A DNA stretch of 64,000 nt from Micromonospora sp. NBC_01699 (GTDB taxonomy: Bacteria; Actinomycetota; Actinomycetes; Mycobacteriales; Micromonosporaceae). The stretch is from positions 3,968,001-4,032,000 of the forward strand of contig NZ_CP109199.1 of the NCBI RefSeq assembly GCF_036250065.1, given 5' to 3'. The position numbers and the translations under genes are program-made. Below are positions 1 to 8,983 of the stretch, one piece after another. Under the pieces are notes generated by a model that saw nothing but the letters and a program-made list of their open reading frames with translations, searched no databases and was not told the origin of the DNA. Numbering within the stretch: position 1 is the first letter of the stretch; each line of letters begins with the position of its first letter.

Positions 1-1152
1 CTCACCGAGCAGGGGCGAACGCTCGATCTCGACGGTCGAGTCGGACAGCTTGATCGGGTTGCCAACGGTCTTGTAGACACCCCGCTCGGGGTGCTCGACC
101 TCGACCACCGAGCCCAGTTCGGCAAGGGTGGTGTCCTCGATCAGTTCCTTGGTCGACAGGATCGGTCCGCAGGGGATGTTGTGGGCGTTGAGCTTCTCCA
201 TGACCTCCCACTTGGTGTGCTTCTCGGTCCACTCCTCGATCAGCGCGAAGGCCTTGTCGAGTTTCGCGAGGCGTACCGCCGGGGTGTTCCAGGCCGGGTC
301 GTCGGCGAGTTCGGGCTTGCCGATCAGCTCGGTGATCGGTTTCCAGCCCACTGGCTGGATGATCACGTAGATGTAGTCGTTCGGTCCGCCCGGTGCACAG
401 CGCACGGCCCAGCCGGGCTGTCCGCCGCCGGAGGCGTTGCCGGAGCGCGGCACCTCGTCGCCGAACTGCTCGTTGGGGTACTCCCCCAGCGGCCCGTGCA
501 CCAGCCTCTGCTGGTCGCGCAGCTTGACCCGGCACAGGTTGAGCACCGCGTCCTGCATGGCGACCTGGACCCGCTGGCCACGGCCGGTGTTGGTGCGCTG
601 GTACAGCGCGGCGAGGATGCCGGCGACCAGGTGGATGCCGGTGCCGGAGTCGCCGATCTGGGCGCCGGTGGCGGTCGGCGGGCCGCCCTCGAAGCCGGTG
701 GTGCTCATCGAGCCGGCCATCGCCTGGGCGATCACCTCGTACGCCTTGAAGTTGGCGTAGCGGCCGGGTCCGAAGCCCTTGATCGAGGCGTAGACCAGGC
801 CGGGGTTGATCTCCTGTAGCCGCTCCCAGGGGAAGCCGAAGCGTTCCACCACACCGGGCCCGAAGTTCTCCACCAGGATGTCCACCCCGGACACCAGTGA
901 GGTGAAGATCTCCTTGCCCTGTTCGCTCTTCATGTTGAGCGTGATGCTGCGCTTGTTGGAGTTGAGCATCGTGAAGTAGAGACTGTCCACGCCCGGCAGG
1001 TCGCGGAGCTGGGCACGGGTGATGTCCCCGGTGCCGGGTGCCTCCAACTTGATGACATCGGCGCCCATCCACGCCAGGATCTGTGTGGACGAGGGACCGG
1101 ACTGCACGTGTGTCATGTCGAGGACGCGAATGCCCTCCAGTGCCTTACCCAT
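1..1152 (-). CDS. frc: Formyl-CoA:oxalate CoA-transferase (CoA-transferase family III), C-terminus cut by window edge
   Basis: Catalyses CoA transfer to oxalate, giving oxalyl-CoA for oxalyl-CoA decarboxylase; cytosolic class III enzyme. 384 codons are visible without a stop; known Frc proteins are about 416-428 residues, so roughly 40 residues lie off the left edge. ATG at 1152 has an AGGAGGT ribosome site 7 bases upstream. Diagnostic features: N-terminal '[18 protein letters not shown]', the active-site aspartate region QIGDSGTG (Asp168, matching Asp169 of the Oxalobacter enzyme) and the glycine-rich loop SGGGQPGW (about 241-248), which separates Frc from most other family III members. It ends in view at 'APLLGE'-like SPLLGE, a Frc C-terminal signature. 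Divergent from sucC with a shared 13-bp palindromic element between them. Acceptor oxalate is well supported; whether the donor is formyl-CoA or succinyl-CoA is not decided by sequence. Confidence 0.93.
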   Translation of the reverse strand, partial: MGKALEGIRVLDMTHVQSGPSSTQILAWMGADVIKLEAPGTGDITRAQLRDLPGVDSLYFTMLNSNKRSITLNMKSEQGKEIFTSLVSGVDILVENFGPGVVERFGFPWERLQEINPGLVYASIKGFGPGRYANFKAYEVIAQAMAGSMSTTGFEGGPPTATGAQIGDSGTGIHLVAGILAALYQRTNTGRGQRVQVAMQDAVLNLCRVKLRDQQRLVHGPLGEYPNEQFGDEVPRSGNASGGGQPGWAVRCAPGGPNDYIYVIIQPVGWKPITELIGKPELADDPAWNTPAVRLAKLDKAFALIEEWTEKHTKWEVMEKLNAHNIPCGPILSTKELIEDTTLAELGSVVEVEHPERGVYKTVGNPIKLSDSTVEIERSPLLGE

Positions 1153-1472
1153 GAGCCGACCTCCTGTACGTGACCCGCCACGTGTTGCTGATCAGGGATT
1201 CAGACCCGAGGTCTGCGTTTCGCAGGTCCGGGGCTGATCGTCGAGCCATCAGCACCCTCCACGTCTCGGGGATTGCATACCGTATGGGGTAGGCAATATC
1301 GTGGCCCATGTAACAGCGGGGTGTCTAGGGGGTAGCAGACCGAATTCGGTGAACCTTCGGAAACCGCCTCGACTCGCGGTTCGCGGATGGACCATGCCCG
1401 CTCGGAGTCCGCGACCGTCCCGCACTCGACCGGGCGCCACCACCGGTGAAGGTCAAAAGAGGGAGGCCCTCA
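1153..1472. other. Divergent promoter region frc/sucC
   Basis: About 320 bases with no convincing gene, between the divergent frc and sucC. It holds the palindromic element at 1274-1286 in a locally AT-richer stretch, and a short hairpin CTGCG-TTT-CGCAG near 1212-1224. Ribosome sites for both genes lie at its ends. Confidence 0.6.
1274..1286. promoter_or_regulatory. Operator candidate S1, TGCATACCGTATG
   Basis: Perfect 11-bp palindrome CATACCGTATG within the 13-mer TGYATRCNGTATG. The same 13-mer pattern recurs at 5978-5990 and 9975-9987, always in a promoter region of the oxalate/glyoxylate genes. The shape (short AT-rich palindrome with GTAT/ATAC arms) is like operators of GntR-family FCD regulators; that assignment is inference, and no regulator gene is in the window near these sites. 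Confidence 0.6.
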
Positions 1473-2651
1473 GTGGATCTGTTGGAGCACCAGGCACAGG
1501 ACCTTTTCGCCAAACACGGCGTACCTGTGGGTAGGTACCGCGTTGCCACCACCGCGCAACAGGCCCGCGCGGCCGCCGCCGAGATCGGCGGCCGGGTCGT
1601 GGTGAAGGCCCAGGTGAAGACCGGGGGCCGGGGCAAGGCCGGCGGCGTCAAGCTGGCCGACGGCCCGGATTCGGCGTACGAGACGGCGGGTGCCATCCTC
1701 GGCATGGACATCAAGGGACACACCGTCGCCAAGGTGCTGGTCACCGAGGCCAGCGACATCGCCGACGAGTACTACGTCTCGCTCCTGCTCGACCGGTCCA
1801 ACCGCTCGTTCCTCGCCATGGTGTCCCGCGAGGGCGGAATGGAGATCGAACAGGTGGCGGTGGAGAAACCGGATGCGTTGATCCGGCTGCCGATCGACCC
1901 CGCCGAGGGCGTGACCACCGAGATCGCCACCCGCCTCTGCGTCGACGCCAACCTCCCGCCCGAGGTGCACGACGGCGTACGGGACGTGCTGGTCCGGCTC
2001 TGGACGGTGTTCACCGAGGAGGACGCGACGCTGGTGGAGATCAATCCGCTGGCGCGGCTGGCCGACGGCTCCGTACGCGCCCTCGACGGCAAGGTCACCG
2101 TGGACGACAACGCCCGGTTCCGGCACCCCGCGCACGCCGGGTTCGTCGACACCGCCGCGGCCGACCCGCTGGAGGCCCTCGCCGCCGACAAGGACCTGAA
2201 CTACGTCAAGCTCGACGGCGAGGTCGGCGTCATCGGCAACGGTGCCGGCCTGGTGATGAGCACGCTCGACGTGGTCGCGTACGCCGGGGAGGAGTTCGGC
2301 GGGGTGAAACCGGCCAACTTCCTCGACATCGGCGGCGGCGCCTCGGCCGAGGTGATGGCGAACGGGCTGGAGATCATCCTCGGCGACCCCGCCGTACGCA
2401 GCGTCTTCGTCAACGTGTTCGGCGGCATCACCGCCTGCGACGCGGTCGCCAACGGCATCGTGCAGGCGATCGAACTGCTCACCCGGGACGGCGCGAAGAT
2501 CACCAAGCCGCTGGTGGTGCGACTGGACGGCAACAACGCCGAGGAGGGCCGGCAGATCCTCACCAGCGCCGCCCTGGACTGCGTACGGACCGTGGACACG
2601 ATGGACGGCGCGGCCCGCCTCGCCGCCGAACTCGCCGCCAAGGGGGCATGA
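1473..2651 (+). CDS. sucC: Succinate-CoA ligase (ADP-forming) beta subunit
   Basis: Beta subunit of succinyl-CoA synthetase, an ATP-grasp protein that binds nucleotide and forms the enzyme with SucD. GTG at 1473 is chosen because GGGAGG lies 6 bases upstream and the product then begins [12 protein letters not shown], the family N-terminus; an upstream GTG at 1446 is in frame but adds nine unconserved residues. 392 residues, close to the usual 388-395. The ATP-grasp loop [13 protein letters not shown] (about 48-60), [12 protein letters not shown] and [10 protein letters not shown] motifs are intact. Forms an operon with sucD. Placement next to frc rather than TCA-cycle genes suggests a pathway-specific copy: it could supply succinyl-CoA as CoA donor for oxalate, or act on another C2-C4 acid (malate-CoA ligase belongs to the same family). 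The alternative cannot be excluded by eye. Confidence 0.92.
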   Translation: MDLLEHQAQDLFAKHGVPVGRYRVATTAQQARAAAAEIGGRVVVKAQVKTGGRGKAGGVKLADGPDSAYETAGAILGMDIKGHTVAKVLVTEASDIADEYYVSLLLDRSNRSFLAMVSREGGMEIEQVAVEKPDALIRLPIDPAEGVTTEIATRLCVDANLPPEVHDGVRDVLVRLWTVFTEEDATLVEINPLARLADGSVRALDGKVTVDDNARFRHPAHAGFVDTAAADPLEALAADKDLNYVKLDGEVGVIGNGAGLVMSTLDVVAYAGEEFGGVKPANFLDIGGGASAEVMANGLEIILGDPAVRSVFVNVFGGITACDAVANGIVQAIELLTRDGAKITKPLVVRLDGNNAEEGRQILTSAALDCVRTVDTMDGAARLAAELAAKGA

Positions 2652-2656
2652 CAGCG

Positions 2657-3544
2657 ATGGCAATCTTCCTCACCGACGCCAGCCGGGTGCTGGTCCAGGG
2701 CATCACCGGGACCGAGGGCACGAAGCACACCCGGCGGATGGTCGCCGCCGGCACGAACATCGTCGCCGGGGTCACCCCCGGCAAGGGCGGTCAGCGGGTC
2801 GACGGCATCCCGGTGTTCAACACCACCGCCGAGGCGGTCGCCGCCACCGGTGCCGACACCTCGGTCGTCTTCGTGCCGCCCCGGTTCGCCAGGGCCGCGG
2901 TGGTCGAGGCGATCGACGCACAACTGGCCCTGGTCGTCGTCCTGACCGAGGGCATCCCGGTGCACGACACCGCCGCGTTCTGGGCGTACGCGTGCGCGAC
3001 CGGCAACCGGACCCGGATCATCGGCCCGAACTGTCCCGGCCTGATCAGTCCCGGACAGTCCAACGCCGGCATCATCCCGCCCGACATCACCGGACGGGGG
3101 CGGATCGGCCTGGTCAGCAAGAGCGGAACCCTGACCTACCAGCTCATGCACGAGCTACGCGACTTCGGCTTCTCCACCTGCGTCGGCATCGGCGGCGACC
3201 CGATCGTCGGAACCACCCACATCGACTGCCTCCAGGCGTTCGAGGACGACCCGGAGACCGACGCGATAGTGATGATCGGCGAGATCGGCGGCGACGCGGA
3301 GGAGCGGGCCGCGGAGTACATCTCCGCCCACATCACCAAGCCGGTGGTGGGCTACGTGGCCGGCTTCACCGCCCCCGAGGGCAAGACCATGGGGCACGCC
3401 GGCGCCATCGTCTCCGGCTCGTCCGGCACCGCCGCAGCGAAAAAAGAGGCGCTGGAGGCGGTCGGGGTGCGGGTGGGCAGGACACCGTCCGAGACCGCCC
3501 GGCTGATGCGCGAGACGCTGCTGTCCCGGCTGGCCAGCCGATAG
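2657..3544 (+). CDS. sucD: Succinate-CoA ligase alpha subunit
   Basis: Alpha subunit of the same synthetase; carries the CoA-binding Rossmann domain and the phosphohistidine. The active-site motif GHAGAIVSG places the phosphohistidine at residue 247, matching His246 of the E. coli protein. The start at 2657 ([11 protein letters not shown]) is preferred because it matches the family N-terminus and is 10 bases after a GGGGG run; an ATG at 2648 overlaps the sucC stop as ATGA but leaves no room for a ribosome site. 295 residues, normal length. Other conserved segments: [23 protein letters not shown]-like [16 protein letters not shown]. Followed by a strong terminator facing the convergent fdhD. 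Confidence 0.93.
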   Translation: MAIFLTDASRVLVQGITGTEGTKHTRRMVAAGTNIVAGVTPGKGGQRVDGIPVFNTTAEAVAATGADTSVVFVPPRFARAAVVEAIDAQLALVVVLTEGIPVHDTAAFWAYACATGNRTRIIGPNCPGLISPGQSNAGIIPPDITGRGRIGLVSKSGTLTYQLMHELRDFGFSTCVGIGGDPIVGTTHIDCLQAFEDDPETDAIVMIGEIGGDAEERAAEYISAHITKPVVGYVAGFTAPEGKTMGHAGAIVSGSSGTAAAKKEALEAVGVRVGRTPSETARLMRETLLSRLASR

Positions 3545-3553
3545 CGACGGGAA

Positions 3554-3591
3554 CTCCCGGCCTCCCCACTCGTCCGAGGGGAGGCCGGGAG
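3554..3591. terminator. Bidirectional terminator between sucD and fdhD
   Basis: Perfect 14-bp stem CTCCCGGCCTCCCC paired with its complement around a 10-base loop, in the 82-base gap between convergent genes. Very GC-rich, no clear T-tract, as is common in actinomycetes. Confidence 0.8.
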
Positions 3592-3626
3592 GCGGTCGTA
3601 CCGACGCTTGTCGGGCGTACCGGTGG

Positions 3627-4484
3627 TCAGGACAGTGCGTCGGCGGTCGGCGCGCGGTCGGCGAGCCCCAGCCGGTGCGCGCCGGTGTAGACGTTCATCG
3701 ACGCGCCGCGCAGGAACCCGACCAGGGTGAGTCCCGAATCCGCCGCGAGGTCGACCGCGAGCGAGGACGGCGCCGACACCGCCGCCAGCGCCGGCACCCC
3801 GGCCATCACCGCCTTCTGCACCAGTTCGAACGAGGCCCGGCCGCTGACCAGCAGCAACGTGCCGCGCAGCGGCACCCGCCCGGACCGCAGCGCCCAGCCG
3901 ACCACCTTGTCGACGGCGTTGTGCCGGCCGACGTCCTCACGCAGGCAGAGCAACTGCCCGGCGGCGTCGAACAGCCCGGCGGCGTGTAGCCCACCGGTAC
4001 GGTCGAACACCCGCTGCGCCGCGCGCAGCCGGTCGGGCAGGCTCGCCACCAGGTCCGGGGTGACCCGGAACGGATCCTCGGCGACCGACCAGGCCGCCGT
4101 GGTACGCACCGCGTCCAGGCTGGCCTTGCCGCAGAGCCCGCAGGAGGACGTGGTGTAGAAGTTGCGCTCCAGCGACGGATCCGGTGCCGGCACCCCGGCG
4201 CCGAGCACCACGTCGACCACGTTGTACGTGTTCACGCCGTCGTCGGTCGCCCCGGCGCAGTAGCGGATCCCGGCGACGTGCTCGCCCCGCTGCACCACGC
4301 CCTCGCTCACCAGGAACCCGGCGGCCAGGTCGAAGTCGTCGCCCGGCGTACGCATGGTGATGGTGAGCGCCCGCCCGTTGACCCTGATCTCCAGCGGTTC
4401 CTCGGCCACCAGCGTGTCCATCGGCTCGGAGACGGTCCCGTCGACCACCCGCACCACGCGACGTCGGCTTGTCACGCGTCCCAT
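3627..4484 (-). CDS. fdhD: FdhD, formate dehydrogenase sulfurtransferase
   Basis: Delivers sulfur from cysteine desulfurase to the molybdenum cofactor of formate dehydrogenases; cytosolic. 285 residues. The essential cysteine motif CGLCGK is at 115-120 (Cys115 and Cys118), with the preceding FYTTSSCG typical of the family. Also present: GDDFDLAAGFL near 48-58, EDVGRHNAVDK, and SGRASFELVQKA. It lies 61 bases after the OxlT-like transporter on the same strand and is likely cotranscribed. No formate dehydrogenase subunit is in this window; the enzyme it serves is probably encoded elsewhere. The link to oxalate is that decarboxylation of oxalyl-CoA yields formyl-CoA and then formate. Confidence 0.95.
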   Translation of the reverse strand: MGRVTSRRRVVRVVDGTVSEPMDTLVAEEPLEIRVNGRALTITMRTPGDDFDLAAGFLVSEGVVQRGEHVAGIRYCAGATDDGVNTYNVVDVVLGAGVPAPDPSLERNFYTTSSCGLCGKASLDAVRTTAAWSVAEDPFRVTPDLVASLPDRLRAAQRVFDRTGGLHAAGLFDAAGQLLCLREDVGRHNAVDKVVGWALRSGRVPLRGTLLLVSGRASFELVQKAVMAGVPALAAVSAPSSLAVDLAADSGLTLVGFLRGASMNVYTGAHRLGLADRAPTADALS

Positions 4485-4545
4485 CTGCCACCACCCATCG
4501 TCGGTCCGGAAACCCGGTCGGACCCGGTGCGCCGGGCCCGACCGG

Positions 4546-5916
4546 TCACAGCTCGTCGGGACGCAGCCGGGGCAGGACCGACAGCGTCGGCCGTCCCGGT
4601 TGCCGCATCCCGCTGGTCAACAGTGCGCCGAACAGCCCCAGACAGCCAGCCGCGACAAACGCCGCGATCGCGCCGGGGGTGCCGATCACCAGTCCGGCGA
4701 ACCCGATGCCCACCAGCCCGCCGACCACCTTGCCGGTGTAGACGATGCCGTAGTTCAGCAGGGTCGCCTCGCCACCGAACCAGTCGCGTACCAGGCTGAC
4801 CAGCAGAGAGTATCCGGCGCCGGTGCCCGCGCCGGCCAGTCCGGCGAACGCCACCACCGCCGCCACCCGCTCGCCCTGCACGGCGGCGAGCAGGCCGAAC
4901 TGGGCCACTCCCCCGACGGCCAGGGCCAGCCCGAGCGTACGGCGGCGGCCCAGCCGGTCGGAGAGCGAACTGGTGACCGCCCGGCCGACCCCGGTCGCGA
5001 CGGCCAGTACGCCGATCGAGGCGACGATCAGCCCCGGCTGCCCGGCCCGGTGGTGGGCGAAGCCGACCAGGTACGCGATGTCGAACAGGGCCATCGCGGC
5101 GGTCACCACGACCAGGAAGAACATCACCGGCAGCATCCCGCTGCGAACGGCGGCGCGAGGCGAGTACGGCCGCATCGCGGGCATGTTGTTCGGGATGCTG
5201 CGGTTGAGCCGGCGGTCGACCGCCCACCGCTGCGGATCGAGGTCCGCCGGCCACCAGTGCCGGGGCGGCTTGCGCAGCAGCAGCCCGCTGACCGCGATCA
5301 CGACGAACACGGCGACCGCGGTGCCGTCCAGCACCCCCGGCAGGTTCTCCGGCCCCAGCGCGTACGCGGCGACCACGACGAACGGGATCGCGCCGTAGCC
5401 GAAGGCGCCGCTGACCACGCCGACCATGGTCGCGGTCCGCTCCGGGAACCACTCGGTCACGGTGGCGATGCAGGTCAGGTAGACCAGCCCGGCACCGATC
5501 CCGCCGAGCACCGAGTAGCCGAGCAGCACCCCGGTCAGGTCCCGGCTGTGCCCGAGGGTGACCAGGGCGACCAGGCTCAGCGTGGCACCGGCCAGCATCG
5601 GTACGGCGAGCCGGACCCGGACCCGCCGGTAGAGCCAGACCGCCGGCAGCGACGTGCCGGCCTGGCAGACGATCCAGACCGCCAGTACGGCGAACGCCTC
5701 CCAGAGGGTCCAGCCGTTGGCCCGGACCAGGGCCGGGATCGCGGCGCCGAAGCCGTACTGGAACAGGCTGATCGCCAGCATCGAGGCCCAGCACAGCCGG
5801 AGCATCCAGGTGCGTGAGCGTCCCATCAGGTCGAAGTCGGTCTCCCCGACGCGGTAGCGACGCCCGTAGACGTCACGTACCTCCCGTGCGGGAACGGCAT
5901 TCCTGGCGTCCGGCAT
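4546..5916 (-). CDS. OxlT-like MFS transporter (oxalate/formate antiporter family)
   Basis: Major facilitator with about 12 membrane segments, resembling the oxalate:formate antiporter family of actinobacteria; predicted to bring oxalate in, perhaps in exchange for formate. ATG at 5916 is preferred over the GTG at 5931 because GGAGG is 8 bases upstream. 456 residues. Features include YGFGAAIPALVRANGW in the first segment, the loop GHSRDLTGVLLGYSVLGGIG, EWFPERTATMVG (a G-x-E/WFP-x-R family signature) and the MFS loop SDRLGRRRTLG in the second half. Upstream of fdhD in the same operon and divergent from the DUF6457-moeA pair with palindrome S2 between them. The substrate is inferred from family resemblance and neighbours. 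Confidence 0.82.
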   Translation of the reverse strand: MPDARNAVPAREVRDVYGRRYRVGETDFDLMGRSRTWMLRLCWASMLAISLFQYGFGAAIPALVRANGWTLWEAFAVLAVWIVCQAGTSLPAVWLYRRVRVRLAVPMLAGATLSLVALVTLGHSRDLTGVLLGYSVLGGIGAGLVYLTCIATVTEWFPERTATMVGVVSGAFGYGAIPFVVVAAYALGPENLPGVLDGTAVAVFVVIAVSGLLLRKPPRHWWPADLDPQRWAVDRRLNRSIPNNMPAMRPYSPRAAVRSGMLPVMFFLVVVTAAMALFDIAYLVGFAHHRAGQPGLIVASIGVLAVATGVGRAVTSSLSDRLGRRRTLGLALAVGGVAQFGLLAAVQGERVAAVVAFAGLAGAGTGAGYSLLVSLVRDWFGGEATLLNYGIVYTGKVVGGLVGIGFAGLVIGTPGAIAAFVAAGCLGLFGALLTSGMRQPGRPTLSVLPRLRPDEL

Positions 5917-5977
5917 CCCTGGCACCTCCACCTGTCACGGTGCGGCCGGGCGTCGGGAACCCCCGGACGACGGCCAT

Positions 5978-5990
5978 TGTATACTGTATG
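5978..5990. promoter_or_regulatory. Operator candidate S2, TGTATACTGTATG
   Basis: Matches TGYATRCNGTATG exactly; ATACTGTAT is a perfect palindrome at the core. It lies 62 bases upstream of the transporter start and about 120 bases upstream of the divergent DUF6457 gene, so it could control both. Confidence 0.6.
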
Positions 5991-6111
5991 TTACGTGCAC
6001 TAGTGTCTACCAGCGACGTACGACTGTCCAGGATCAATCGATTCGGCCCGCCGGGTCGGGCACGATGGAACCGCCGGCCGGCAACCGACCGGAAGACAAC
6101 GAGGGACGCTG

Positions 6112-6357
6112 ATGAGCCAGTTGCAGGATTGGAACCGCCGGGCGCTCGACGAACTCGGCCTCGACCCCGGCACCCTCGACCAGGCCCTCGTGCTGGACCT
6201 GGCCCGCGACGTGGCACACGGGGTGGCCCGACCGGCGGCACCACTGAGCACCTACCTGCTCGGGGTGGCGGTGGGCCGGGGCGCCGACCCCGCCGAGGCC
6301 GCCGCGCGGCTGGTCACCCTCGCCGAGAGCTGGCCCGGCCGGGAAACCCGATCGTGA
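6112..6357 (+). CDS. DUF6457 small protein (molybdenum cofactor associated)
   Basis: 81-residue protein MSQLQDWNRRALDELGL..., matching the short DUF6457 domain that is often fused to, or encoded beside, MobA-type molybdopterin guanylyltransferases in actinobacteria. It is mostly helical, with LVLDLARDVAHGVARPAAPLSTYLLG as the core. Its stop overlaps the moeA start (GTGA), so the two are translationally coupled. Molecular role is unknown; context ties it to molybdenum cofactor supply for formate dehydrogenase. Confidence 0.75.
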   Translation: MSQLQDWNRRALDELGLDPGTLDQALVLDLARDVAHGVARPAAPLSTYLLGVAVGRGADPAEAAARLVTLAESWPGRETRS

Positions 6358-7628
6358 ACACCACCGGCTGGCCCGAGGCCCGACGGATCGCGCGGGCGGC
6401 CGGCGACCCGCTCGGCCGGGTCGACCTCGCCCTGCCCGACGCGCTCGGCGCCACCCTGGCCACACCGCTGGTGGCCCTCTCCCCACTACCGGCCTACGAC
6501 GCCGCCGCGATGGACGGGTACGCCGTGGCCGGCACCGGACCGTGGCGGGTCACCGGCCGGGTGCTCGCCGGCGACCCGACCCCGGTCGACCCGCTGCGCC
6601 CCGGCACCGCGGTGGAGATCGCCACCGGCGCCCTGGTGCCCGTCGGCGCGGACGCTGTCCTGCCGTACGAGCGGGCCCGGTGCCGGTCCGACCGGGTGCA
6701 CGGCGAGATCGAAACCGGCCGGCACATCCGGCGGCGCGGCGACGACTGCCCGCTCGGCGAGCAGGTGCTACCGGCCGGCAGCCTGGTCACGCCCGCACTG
6801 CTCGGCCTGGCCGCGAGCCTCGGCCACGACCGGCTGACCGTCTTCCGCCGCCCCCGGGTCGGGGTGGTGGTCACCGGCGCCGAACTGCTCTCCGCCGGGC
6901 TGCCGTCGCCGGGACGGGTCCGGGACGCGATCGGCCCACTGCTGCCCGGACTGGTGCACGCCGCCGGCGGCGAGATCGCCTGGACCGTCCGGGTGACCGA
7001 CGACAAGGCGGCGCTGGTCGAGGCACTCCGGCGGCCGGGCGCGGACCTGACGGTGGTCTGCGGGGCCACCTCGGTCGGCGCCGCCGACCACCTGCGCGCC
7101 GCCCTGGAGGCGTTGACGGCACTGATCCGGGTGCACGGGGTGGCCTGCCGGCCCGGCCACCCGCAACTGCTCGCCACGATGGCGGACGGTCGCGCGGTGA
7201 TCGGCCTACCCGGCAACCCGTACGCGGCCCTCGTCGCCGGGCTCACCCTGCTCACGCCGCTGCTCGGGCAGCTCGCCGGACGCGTGGAGCGGGCACCGGT
7301 GACGGCCCGGCTGACCGGACCGGTGAAGGTGCTCGACCGGGACACCCGGCTGGTGCCGGTGACGCGGGTCGGTTCGGGAGTGGTCCCGGTCGGCCACGAC
7401 CGCCCCGGCCTGCTCTGGGGGGCGGCCGAGGCACACGCGCTGGCGGTCGTACCGCCGGGTTGGCCGGGTGGCGAGGTCGAACTGCTCGCGCTGCCCGGCG
7501 CGGAGGCGGCAAACCCCGTACCGGTGCCGGCCGTCGCCGACCCGTCCCGACCCGGCACCGCCGCACCGGCCGGGGGAACGACCCGGACCGGGGTACGCCT
7601 GCCCGCCACCGCCGGCGCGGAGGTCTGA
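6354..7628 (+). CDS. moeA: Molybdopterin molybdenumtransferase MoeA
   Basis: Inserts molybdate into adenylylated molybdopterin. GTG at 6354 overlaps the preceding stop as GTGA. 424 residues, normal for MoeA. Seen: LSPLPAYDAAAMDGYA (about 42-57), PVDPLRPGTAVEIATGALVP, the RRRGDD segment, and the MoaB/Mog-type domain ending in GLPGNPYAAL. The usual TGGTSVG of the Mog-like domain reads CGATSVGAADHL here, so the first glycines are altered. The last 60 residues are low-complexity and alanine/proline rich. With DUF6457 and FdhD it points to a molybdenum formate dehydrogenase working with the oxalate genes. Confidence 0.9.
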   Translation: MNTTGWPEARRIARAAGDPLGRVDLALPDALGATLATPLVALSPLPAYDAAAMDGYAVAGTGPWRVTGRVLAGDPTPVDPLRPGTAVEIATGALVPVGADAVLPYERARCRSDRVHGEIETGRHIRRRGDDCPLGEQVLPAGSLVTPALLGLAASLGHDRLTVFRRPRVGVVVTGAELLSAGLPSPGRVRDAIGPLLPGLVHAAGGEIAWTVRVTDDKAALVEALRRPGADLTVVCGATSVGAADHLRAALEALTALIRVHGVACRPGHPQLLATMADGRAVIGLPGNPYAALVAGLTLLTPLLGQLAGRVERAPVTARLTGPVKVLDRDTRLVPVTRVGSGVVPVGHDRPGLLWGAAEAHALAVVPPGWPGGEVELLALPGAEAANPVPVPAVADPSRPGTAAPAGGTTRTGVRLPATAGAEV

Positions 7629-7739
7629 CGGCCGACGGTGCCGTGGCCTACGGTGTCGTGGCCTACGGCAGCGCGGGGCGCGATGGTACGTCGGCTGGAC
7701 GCGGCGGTACGGCGGCTGGATGGGGCGGCGATTGGACGG
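7629..7739. repeat. Gap between convergent moeA and pyk with short tandem repeats
   Basis: The 111-base gap contains a 15-bp tandem duplication (GTGGCCTACGG repeated at about 7638-7667) and further imperfect repeats of CGGCTGGA. No clean terminator hairpin was found. Confidence 0.4.
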
Positions 7740-8972
7740 TCAGGACACGGGTTCGGGGCGGGGCGCGGGGCGGCGGGCCGGTCCCGACGGTTGTCCGGGC
7801 GGTCGGGCCAGAACCCGGTCACCGAGGTGGAGCAGGCGCAGGGTGTTCGTCGAACCGGGCCGGCCGGGCGGGCTGCCCGCCACGATCAGCACCAGGTCGC
7901 CCACCTGGAACCGGGGCAGCGACAGCAGTACGTCCTGCACGTGGTGCACCATCTCGTCGGTGTGCGACACCACCGGCACGCCGAACGTCTCCACCCCCCA
8001 GGTCAACGCGAGTTGCGCCGGTACGCCGGGCTCCGGGCTGAACGCGAGCAGCGGTACGGCGGGCTGGTGCCGGGCCAACTGCCGGGCGGTGGCGCCGCTG
8101 CGGGTGAAACAGCAGATCGCCCGTACCCCCAGCGACTCGGCCACCTCGGCGGCGGCCTCGGCGATCGCGTCGACGTTGGTGACCGCCGCGATCCGGAATC
8201 CGGTACGCCGGGCCGAAGCGGTCGCCTCGGCCGAGCCGACGATCTGCGCCATCATCCGTACCGCCTGCACCGGGAACGCCCCGACGCTGGTCTCGGGCCC
8301 GAGCAGCAGCGCGTCCGCGCCGTCCAGGACGGCGTTGGCCACATCCGACGCCTCGGCCCGGGTGGGCCGGGGCTGCTCGACCATCGAGTCGAGCAACTGG
8401 GCGGCCACCAGCACCGGCTTCGCCAACTCGCGGCAACGACGGATGGCCCGCTTCTGGATCAGGGGTATCTCGTCCAGCGGCAACTCGATCCCGAGGTCGT
8501 CGCGGGCCACCACCAACCCGTCGAAGGCCGCGACGATGTCGTCCAGGTGGCGGGCCGCCGCCGGGGTGTCCAGCTTCGCCAGCACCGGCCGCCGCACCCC
8601 GTACCCGTCCATCACGTCGCGGACGATTTTGACGTCCTCGGGCGAGCCGACGGCGGAGAGCGCCACCAGGTCCACCCCGAGCCCGAGGACGAACCGCAGA
8701 TCCGCGGTGAGCTGCTCGGTGAACGCGGCACCGGTGGCCGGATGCCCGAACCGGATCCGGGGCCCGCGCAGGTCAGCGAGCACGCCGACGGTGCGGCCGG
8801 CCCGCGCCGCGACCTCGCGCAGCAGCCGGTGGGTCGAGGCGTGCTGGGCCGGGGTGCCGTGGCCGAGGTCGATCCGGGCCACGTCCATCCCGGCCCCGAC
8901 CAGCTCCCGCAACCGATCCGGGGTCGCGCTCGCGGGGCCCAGGGTGCAGACGATCTTCGCGCGGCGGGGCAT
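7740..8972 (-). CDS. Pyruvate kinase-like protein lacking the B domain
   Basis: 410 residues against about 470-480 for ordinary pyruvate kinases. The barrel start KIVCTLGPAS, the PTRAEASDVANAVLDG segment, ETSVG and the C-terminal allosteric domain are present, so the family is clear. Between LADLRGPRIRFGHP (66-79) and FTEQLTADLRFVLGLG (84-99) the lid-forming B domain of about 100 residues is absent. Key residues also differ: the RxNFSHG motif reads RIDLGHG (33-39), the catalytic-lysine segment K-I-E reads KLDTP (133-137), and ARGDLG reads ARDDLG (156-161). It follows glxR by 11 bases, the order seen in glyoxylate operons ending in pykF. It may be a divergent phosphoenolpyruvate-binding enzyme or a regulator rather than a normal pyruvate kinase. 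Confidence 0.85.
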   Translation of the reverse strand: MPRRAKIVCTLGPASATPDRLRELVGAGMDVARIDLGHGTPAQHASTHRLLREVAARAGRTVGVLADLRGPRIRFGHPATGAAFTEQLTADLRFVLGLGVDLVALSAVGSPEDVKIVRDVMDGYGVRRPVLAKLDTPAAARHLDDIVAAFDGLVVARDDLGIELPLDEIPLIQKRAIRRCRELAKPVLVAAQLLDSMVEQPRPTRAEASDVANAVLDGADALLLGPETSVGAFPVQAVRMMAQIVGSAEATASARRTGFRIAAVTNVDAIAEAAAEVAESLGVRAICCFTRSGATARQLARHQPAVPLLAFSPEPGVPAQLALTWGVETFGVPVVSHTDEMVHHVQDVLLSLPRFQVGDLVLIVAGSPPGRPGSTNTLRLLHLGDRVLARPPGQPSGPARRPAPRPEPVS

Positions 8973-8983
8973 CGGGGGCGACC

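Noticed and set aside
1473-3544. Treating sucCD simply as the TCA-cycle enzyme
   Set aside because: Possible, but the linkage and shared operator with frc suggest a pathway role; kept as an open question in the findings.
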